Source of the DNA: Syntrophomonas sp. UBA5314
GTDB lineage: Bacteria; Bacillota; Syntrophomonadia; Syntrophomonadales; Syntrophomonadaceae
Direction: 5' to 3'
DNA: 16,605 bases
Assembly: GCA_002410325.1 (NCBI GenBank)
Contig: DHRK01000012.1
Location: forward strand, 1-16,605
Shown here: one piece after another, positions 12,256 to 16,605 of the stretch
Position numbering within the stretch: position 1 is the stretch's first letter
Layout: the number at the start of each line of letters is the position of its first letter
Notes under the pieces: model-generated
The model's database searches: none
Seen by the model: only the letters and a program-made list of their open reading frames with translations
What the model was told of the DNA's origin: nothing
Translations under genes and position numbers: made by a program

Positions 12256-13131
12256 ATGGCAGGAGCAGGTGTAAGAGACTACAAACGCAGGATTCGCAGC
12301 GTCAAGAATACCCAGCAGATCACCAAGGCTATGAAAATGGTGGCTGCCGCCAAGCTGCGCCGCGCCCAGGAAAAGGCCGAATCATCCCGGCCTTACAATG
12401 AAACCCTGCGCGGTACCGTGGCTCGTCTGGCATCAGTGGCATTCGACGTTCGTCATCCCCTGCTGGAAGTCCGCGAAGAGGTGCGCAAGGTAGGTTATAT
12501 TGTTGTCACCGCCGACCGTGGTCTTTGTGGAGCTTATAACACCAACATTATCCGCGCGGCACAAACAGCTATAGCCGAAGATGAACGCAAAGCTGAAACC
12601 GGCATCGTAGCCGTGGGCCGTAAGAGCCGTGACTTCTATCGCAAACGCGGCCCGATTGACGCCGAATTCGTTGCCCTGGGCGACGAAATCAGCTACGCGG
12701 ACGCCAGGGAAGTTGCACAGTATGTTATCAATGCCTATGAAAATGAAGAAATGGATGAAGTCTACCTGGTATACGCAAGGTTTGTTAACGTTCTGCGCCA
12801 GGTGCCAACTGTAACCAAGCTTTTACCGTTGGATCCTCCCAAGAGTGAAGGCGATGCAGAAGAGGGTTTCGTTGACTACATCTACGAGCCCAGCGCGGAA
12901 GATATCCTGGTATCCCTGCTGCCCAGGTATGTAGGAAGCCAGATATACAACGCCATGCTGGAAGGAAAAGCCAGTGAGCATGGGGCCAGAATGACGGCTA
13001 TGGGCAATGCTACCCAAAATGCCGGTGAGATGATCGATAATTTAACGCTAGCAATGAACAAACTAAGACAGGCTGCTATAACCGATGAGATCCTCGATAT
13101 AGTCGGTGGCGCTGAAGCCTTGAAGAAGTAA
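12256..13131 (+). CDS. atpG: F1Fo ATP synthase subunit gamma
   Basis: Gamma is the central rotor shaft. The 291-residue protein begins with the family's N-terminal helix (DYKRRIRSVKNTQQITKAMKMV). It has the Rossmann-like middle (ITADRGLCGAYN-type: VTADRGLCGAYNTN) and ends with the C-terminal helix segment ARMTAMGNATQNAGEM, then LRQAAITDEILDIVGGAEAL. Start ATG 12256 with GGGTGGTGA upstream. atpD follows after 44 nt with its own strong ribosome site. Confidence 0.96.
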   Translation: MAGAGVRDYKRRIRSVKNTQQITKAMKMVAAAKLRRAQEKAESSRPYNETLRGTVARLASVAFDVRHPLLEVREEVRKVGYIVVTADRGLCGAYNTNIIRAAQTAIAEDERKAETGIVAVGRKSRDFYRKRGPIDAEFVALGDEISYADAREVAQYVINAYENEEMDEVYLVYARFVNVLRQVPTVTKLLPLDPPKSEGDAEEGFVDYIYEPSAEDILVSLLPRYVGSQIYNAMLEGKASEHGARMTAMGNATQNAGEMIDNLTLAMNKLRQAAITDEILDIVGGAEALKK

Positions 13132-13175
13132 GAAGATTTAGTATCCAATTCTTTCAATAAAGGAGGAAAGTTGGA

Positions 13176-14606
13176 ATGGCGAACGTGACGTATGGAGAGG
13201 TAACTCAGGTTATTGGCGCCGTTGTTGATATTCGTTTCAAGCCAGGCGAGTTACCGGATCTAATGAACGCTGTTACCATCAAGAGCGCTGACCAGGATGC
13301 AGGGTACACTGGTGCGGCAGATATAGATGTTACCCTTGAAGCCATGCAGCTACTTGGAAATGACGTAGTCCGCTGCGTGGCCTTGAGCCCGACCGATGGA
13401 ATAGCCAGAGGTATGAAGGCCATTAACACTGACGCTGCTATCAAGGTGCCGGTTGGGGAAGGCGCCCTGGGACGTATTATAAACGTTTTGGGCAAAGCCA
13501 TCGATGACGGACCCCCGGTTGATGCCGCTGATTACTGGGAAATCCACAGACCGGCCCCGGCACTGGTTGACCAGCTGCCCGCAACATCGATTCTGGAAAC
13601 CGGAATCAAGGTTGCCGACCTGATCTGCCCCTATGCCAAGGGTGGTAAGGTTGGGCTGTTCGGAGGCGCCGGCGTTGGTAAGACCGTTATCATCCAGGAA
13701 CTTATCCGCAACATCGCCTATGAGCATGGTGGATATTCAGTGTTCACCGGCGTGGGTGAGCGCAGCCGTGAAGGAAACGACCTCTGGGGTGAAATGACCG
13801 AGTCCGGCGTTATCAGCAAGTGCGCCCTGATATTCGGCCAGATGAATGAGCCTCCCGGAGCCCGCCTGCGGGTTGGTCTGACCGGACTGACCGTTGCCGA
13901 GTACTTCCGCGATGTAGGGGGACAGGACGTTCTTATCTTCATCGACAATATATTCAGATTTGCCCAGGCCGGTAACGAAGTGTCCGCTCTGCTCGGACGT
14001 ATGCCGTCCGCGGTTGGCTACCAGCCCACCCTGGCAACTGATATAGGCTTGCTGCAGGAGCGTATTACCACCACCCGTAAGGGTTCCATCACTTCAGCCC
14101 AGGCCGTTTACGTCCCGGCGGACGACTTGACCGACCCGGCACCGGCGACGACTTTTGCTCACCTGGATGCCACCACGGTTCTTTCCCGTCAGATCGCCGA
14201 GCTCGGAATCTATCCCGCGGTGGATCCGCTGGATTCCACTTCTCGTATTCTGGACCCGGTTATCGTCGGTGAGAAGCATTATTCCACCGCCCGCGGCGTG
14301 CAGACCATACTGCAGAGATATAAAGAACTGCAGGATATCATCGCTATACTCGGTATGGATGAGCTGAGCGACGAAGATAAGCTGATCGTGGCCCGGGCCA
14401 GAAAGATTCAGCGCTTCCTGTCGCAGCCTTTCCACGTTGCCGAGCAGTTCACAGGATCGCCTGGAATCTTCGTACCGGTAGCTGAAACGGTTGATTCCTT
14501 CTATCAGGTTCTGGAAGGCAAACACGACAACCTTACCGAAGCGGCCTTCTTATTGGTGGGTAATATTGATACTGTTATTGCCCGGGCCAAGAAACTGGAG
14601 GGATAG
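13176..14606 (+). CDS. atpD: F1Fo ATP synthase subunit beta
   Basis: Beta carries the catalytic sites. The 476-residue protein shows the P-loop GGAGVGKT (163-170), the catalytic glutamate segment GERSREGND (E195), and PSAVGYQPTLATD. It also carries a DELSEED-type lever read here as DELSDED. Length is standard. ATG 13176 follows AGGAGG (13161-13166), and atpC starts 3 nt after its stop using the GGAGGG at the end of atpD. Confidence 0.97.
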   Translation: MANVTYGEVTQVIGAVVDIRFKPGELPDLMNAVTIKSADQDAGYTGAADIDVTLEAMQLLGNDVVRCVALSPTDGIARGMKAINTDAAIKVPVGEGALGRIINVLGKAIDDGPPVDAADYWEIHRPAPALVDQLPATSILETGIKVADLICPYAKGGKVGLFGGAGVGKTVIIQELIRNIAYEHGGYSVFTGVGERSREGNDLWGEMTESGVISKCALIFGQMNEPPGARLRVGLTGLTVAEYFRDVGGQDVLIFIDNIFRFAQAGNEVSALLGRMPSAVGYQPTLATDIGLLQERITTTRKGSITSAQAVYVPADDLTDPAPATTFAHLDATTVLSRQIAELGIYPAVDPLDSTSRILDPVIVGEKHYSTARGVQTILQRYKELQDIIAILGMDELSDEDKLIVARARKIQRFLSQPFHVAEQFTGSPGIFVPVAETVDSFYQVLEGKHDNLTEAAFLLVGNIDTVIARAKKLEG

Positions 14607-14609
14607 CCT

Positions 14610-15020
14610 ATGGCAGACAACACCTTCATGCTAGAAATCGTAACTCCGGAACAGATCCTTTTTAAAGATGAGATCGAGTTTCTGGTTGTTCCCGGTGCGG
14701 AAGGTGAATTGGGAGTAATGAGAAACCATGCTCCCCTGGTTACATCCTTGAAAATTGGGGTTCTTCGCTATAAAGACCAGCGCGGTGAATTCCGCAGAAT
14801 GGCGATGAGCGGGGGATTTCTCGAAGTCGTCGACAATGTAGCCAGAGTACTGGCCGAAACCGCTGAACGCGGCGAGGACGTGGATGTACTGCGTGCTAAA
14901 GCCGCCAAAGAAAGAGCGGAAAGGCGTATACAGCAGCGTACCGAGGACATCAATTTAGCCAGAGCTCAAATGGCTTTACAGAGAGCCATAGCCAGAATTA
15001 GAGCCTCAGAAGGCAGATAA
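14610..15020 (+). CDS. atpC: F1Fo ATP synthase subunit epsilon
   Basis: Epsilon links the rotor to the c-ring and can inhibit ATP hydrolysis through its C-terminal helices. The 136-residue protein has the N-terminal beta-sandwich (residues 1-85, including VVPGAEGELGVMRNHAPLVT) and the two-helix C-terminal domain (about 88-136, rich in Arg/Ala/Glu). The complete C-terminal domain means the inhibitory conformation is possible. It is the last gene of the operon, followed by a strong hairpin. Confidence 0.96.
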   Translation: MADNTFMLEIVTPEQILFKDEIEFLVVPGAEGELGVMRNHAPLVTSLKIGVLRYKDQRGEFRRMAMSGGFLEVVDNVARVLAETAERGEDVDVLRAKAAKERAERRIQQRTEDINLARAQMALQRAIARIRASEGR

Positions 15021-15039
15021 GAGAAAAAGTTCTAGAATT

Positions 15040-15073
15040 ACAAAGCCGGAAGGTTGCAGCCTTCCGGCTTTGT
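15040..15073 (+). terminator. 14-bp hairpin ending the atp operon
   Basis: ACAAAGCCGGAAGG (15040-15053) pairs perfectly with CCTTCCGGCTTTGT (15060-15073) over a 6-base loop, 20 nt after the atpC stop. The outer flanks TTCTAG (15030-15035) and CTAGAA (15075-15080) can extend it past mismatches. The T content after the stem is poor, so termination may be partial or the stem may be a 3' stabiliser, but position and strength favour an operon end. Confidence 0.75.
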
Positions 15074-15075
15074 AC

Positions 15076-15104
15076 TAGAAATTAGCCTGTGATGGTAATA
15101 TAAT
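15076..15104 (+). promoter_or_regulatory. Candidate sigma-A promoter for the two small membrane-protein genes
   Basis: TAGAAA (15076-15081, four of six matches to TTGACA) is separated by 17 nt from a perfect TATAAT (15099-15104). It lies directly after the atp hairpin and 32 nt before the next start codon, a convincing place for a new transcription unit. Confidence 0.5.
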
Positions 15105-15135
15105 GAGATGAGAGGAGTTATATGAGGTAGAATAG

Positions 15136-15336
15136 ATGAATCCGATATTAAAGACCTTAATAATAGTAACGGCCGTATACTATTTAGTGAAAGGACTCAT
15201 TTACCTCGTCTTGTGGCAGACTACCAAGAAACTTGAAGAGCGCGGCTTGGAGGCCAAGCGAAAGGCTAAAGAAAAACGGGAAAAGGAAGCGGAGATCCAG
15301 GCTGAACTCTGGCAGAGGCAGAAAGAAGATGAATAG
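15136..15336 (+). CDS. Small single-span membrane protein with charged C-terminal helix (66 aa)
   Basis: I do not recognise this protein. Residues 4-27 form one hydrophobic span (ILKTLIIVTAVYYLVKGLIY). Residues 28-66 are almost entirely Lys/Arg/Glu/Gln/Ala and should form a long, probably coiled-coil helix on the cytoplasmic side. GAGGT (15124-15128) precedes the ATG by 7 nt. In Bacillus, small genes of unclear function (ywzB, ywmA) occupy the gap between atpC and ywmB, but I see no clear likeness to them. It is paired with a second gene of the same design 26 nt downstream. Confidence 0.7.
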   Translation: MNPILKTLIIVTAVYYLVKGLIYLVLWQTTKKLEERGLEAKRKAKEKREKEAEIQAELWQRQKEDE

Positions 15337-15362
15337 ATTATGAAAGGGAATGGAGGGATAGG

Positions 15363-15578
15363 ATGCTTCCCAAAGCTTTCCTTGTATTGATATCTATGGT
15401 GGTACTGGTCTCCATAGTATTCGGCTTTATCATTTGGAGGCACACAATCAGTTTTGAAAAAAAAGCCTCCATCTACAAACAGAGAAAAGATGAGTATCTG
15501 AGGAATTTAGAAGAAGAGGCCCGGAAGGCCAGAGCCATGCGCAATTCCGATCCGGAAGGGAATCTGGACGGTAATTAA
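15363..15578 (+). CDS. Small single-span membrane protein, second of a pair (71 aa)
   Basis: This is unrecognised. Residues 5-25 are one hydrophobic span (AFLVLISMVVLVSIVFGFIIW), followed by a strongly charged helical tail (KKASIYKQRKDEYLRNLEEEARKARAM) and a polar end. GGAGGG (about 15352-15357) lies just before the ATG at 15363. Design, size and spacing match the preceding gene, so the two probably act together at the membrane, but sequence similarity between them is weak. Function unknown. Confidence 0.7.
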   Translation: MLPKAFLVLISMVVLVSIVFGFIIWRHTISFEKKASIYKQRKDEYLRNLEEEARKARAMRNSDPEGNLDGN

Positions 15579-15715
15579 TAACGCAACTAAACGGCGACTG
15601 ACTATAAAGCGAATCAGTATTTAAGTATGGGGACAGACCGCTGCTTTAAGAGGGTCTTAGTCCCTGTATTTGATCAAAGGCCCGGAGCGACTCTGTAGGC
15701 GAATAGCGGCGTTAT
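15578..15715 (+). ncRNA. Candidate folded RNA or REP-like palindrome between the small genes and ywmB
   Basis: ATAACGC (15578-15584) can pair with GCGTTAT (15709-15715), closing a 138-nt unit with three internal hairpins: ACTGA/TCAGT (15597-15601/15614-15618); a long stem 15624-15639 with 15653-15670 (core GGGAC-AGACC with GGTCT-TA-GTCCC); and CGGAG/CTCTG (15683-15687/15691-15695). It fits no riboswitch consensus I can recall. The TATGGGGACAGACC text of the long hairpin resembles REP-type palindromes associated with Y1 transposases, a likelier alternative to a regulatory RNA. A T-tailed terminator follows at 15767. Confidence 0.3.
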
Positions 15716-15766
15716 AAAAGAATCTGCTCCAATTTATATACACAATATACGGAACGTTGTACTAAT

Positions 15767-15791
15767 CCTGCCAGGAAGGCAGGTTTTTTTT
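15767..15791 (+). terminator. Rho-independent terminator upstream of ywmB
   Basis: CCTGCC (15767-15772), loop AGGAA, GGCAGG (15778-15783), then eight T residues (15784-15791). This is a textbook intrinsic terminator. It ends the small-gene transcript, or acts as an attenuator for ywmB if the folded region before it is regulatory. Confidence 0.9.
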
Positions 15792-15837
15792 ATTGCAAAG
15801 GCATGGATAAAGACCCTCAAGGGTGGCAAAAATCAAG

Positions 15838-16566
15838 ATGACCGAGAATAATTGGATGGAGAAGCTCGCTTTGAAAAAAATTTTAATTTACATAAGCCTC
15901 TTTATAATATTATGCACGGCTGGTGGTTTTGCTCTGGATTCGGCAAGAGCTAAGTACGTGGATGAAATACCTCCATATTGCCTATCTTTTGCATCAATCG
16001 GTGCAATTTTTCAAGAATCTCGCCTGGATGCATGGGCAAAGATAAATACAGATGTAGAAGAAGCTGAGATTAAAAAAGTTAAGGCATCTCTGGGTTTAGG
16101 CGAAGCTACCTGGACCAGACAGGCCGATAAAAAATCCAGCCATTACGCGCTCTTTCAGGGAAGCAACAGCTACCTTATTACCTGGGAGCAGAACACGCCC
16201 GAACAGGCTTTCCTGAGAATTACAATAAAATCCTCTGACCCAAACGCTAGCCTGGCGCAATATGAAAATAGAATTACCGGCTTAGCCGGTTATAACTGGA
16301 ACATCAACTATACAATAAGCGGAGAGATCAATACGATAGTTGATGATCAATCGATGCAGGTATTGATGGACACCCTGCTAGAGAATTTAAAGGGAAGGCA
16401 GACCAATAATTACCGTTATGGAGATTCCTGGAGTGCCACGGCAACCAGTTTTATAAAACCCGTTATTCCAAATTACTATCATTTTGAATCAGCCCTGAGA
16501 CGAGAAAAAGAATCGGGAAAGACCCGGGTCTGGATCGGCATACCCGAAATACAAAATTCTTATTAG
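15838..16566 (+). CDS. ywmB: YwmB-family protein (DUF1779, TATA-box-binding-like fold)
   Basis: This 242-residue protein has an N-terminal signal or anchor (about residues 10-32: a lysine pair, then ILIYISLFIILCTAGGFAL), so it is probably exported or membrane-tethered. The rest is soluble and mixed alpha/beta. The end, with HFESALRREKESGKTRVWIGIPEI, resembles the C-terminus of Bacillus YwmB as I recall it (a 'ALR...G...VTVGTP' pattern), and the position between the atp operon and murA is the same. Function is unknown; it is widespread in spore-forming Firmicutes. Start is uncertain: ATG 15838 has AGGGTGG 11 nt upstream, while GTG 15823 is in frame but lacks a good ribosome site. It follows a terminator, so it needs its own promoter, which I cannot place. 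Confidence 0.7.
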   Translation: MTENNWMEKLALKKILIYISLFIILCTAGGFALDSARAKYVDEIPPYCLSFASIGAIFQESRLDAWAKINTDVEEAEIKKVKASLGLGEATWTRQADKKSSHYALFQGSNSYLITWEQNTPEQAFLRITIKSSDPNASLAQYENRITGLAGYNWNINYTISGEINTIVDDQSMQVLMDTLLENLKGRQTNNYRYGDSWSATATSFIKPVIPNYYHFESALRREKESGKTRVWIGIPEIQNSY

Positions 16567-16588
16567 GCATTCCAGGAGGTGATAGCTT

Positions 16589-16605
16589 TTGCAGATGCAG
16601 GTTAA
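16589..16605 (+). CDS. First codons of the next gene, probably murA (cut by the window end)
   Basis: A strong ribosome site AGGAGGTG (16574-16581) is followed 7 nt later by TTG 16589, reading M-Q-M-Q-V before the window ends; an ATG at 16595 is an alternative start in the same frame. In Bacillus, ywmB is followed by murAA (UDP-GlcNAc enolpyruvyl transferase), so murA is expected. Only five codons are seen, so the identity rests on gene order. Confidence 0.45.

Noticed and set aside
15578..15715. Known riboswitch classes (c-di-GMP, c-di-AMP ydaO, glmS, SAM, T-box)
   Set aside because: None of the conserved core segments of these classes can be found, only generic hairpins.
1..16605. CRISPR arrays, tRNA or rRNA genes, intact insertion sequences
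   Set aside because: No regularly spaced repeats, no tRNA-like T-loop/acceptor combination, and no intact transposase were seen on reading both strands.

Overview
The window reads as a chromosomal segment of an anaerobic Firmicute of class Clostridia. A Syntrophomonas-like organism is my guess, judged from protein style and gene order only. The order ywlE - rpiB - glyA - comEB - mazG-like - atpIBEFHAGDC - small genes - ywmB - (murA) follows the layout known around the atp operon of Bacillus subtilis. This fixes most of the window as conserved housekeeping DNA, with an accessory peptide-maturation cluster at its left edge.

Region 1 (1-4209) is a RiPP (ribosomally made, post-translationally modified peptide) cluster. 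It holds the 3' part of a radical SAM/SPASM maturase that appears fused to a second SPASM-bearing module (1-1434), a 100-residue accessory protein (1450-1752), a 54-residue precursor with nine cysteines (1959-2123), a peptidase-less ABC exporter (2280-4073), and a 49-residue precursor with seven cysteines (4060-4209). The second precursor starts inside the end of the exporter gene. The two precursors share a short leader and a C-X-C core that runs on as repeated C-X-X-X units. I infer that the maturase installs thioether cross-links and that the ABC protein exports the product. The radical SAM catalytic core must lie left of the window.

Region 2 (4210-4781) has no convincing intact gene. It may hold a decayed gene fragment on the minus strand and a promoter for the next operon. 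Region 3 (4782-7757) holds ywlE (likely protein-arginine phosphatase), rpiB, glyA, dCMP deaminase and a MazG-like nucleotide pyrophosphohydrolase. Genes up to rpiB are visibly AT-rich; from glyA on the DNA is clearly more GC-rich.

Region 4 (7758-15073) is the complete F1Fo ATP synthase operon, atpI(Z)-atpB-E-F-H-A-G-D-C. It is preceded by a 315-nt leader with a duplicated motif and hairpins, punctuated by strong hairpins after atpI and after atpE, and closed by a 14-bp hairpin. Region 5 (15074-16605) has a promoter, two tiny single-span membrane proteins, a compact structured or REP-like sequence ending in a textbook intrinsic terminator, ywmB, and the first codons of a gene that is probably murA.

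Most noteworthy are the twin-precursor CXXX RiPP cluster with its fused two-SPASM maturase, the folded intergenic sequences of the atp region, and the unusual ion-site residues of the c subunit.
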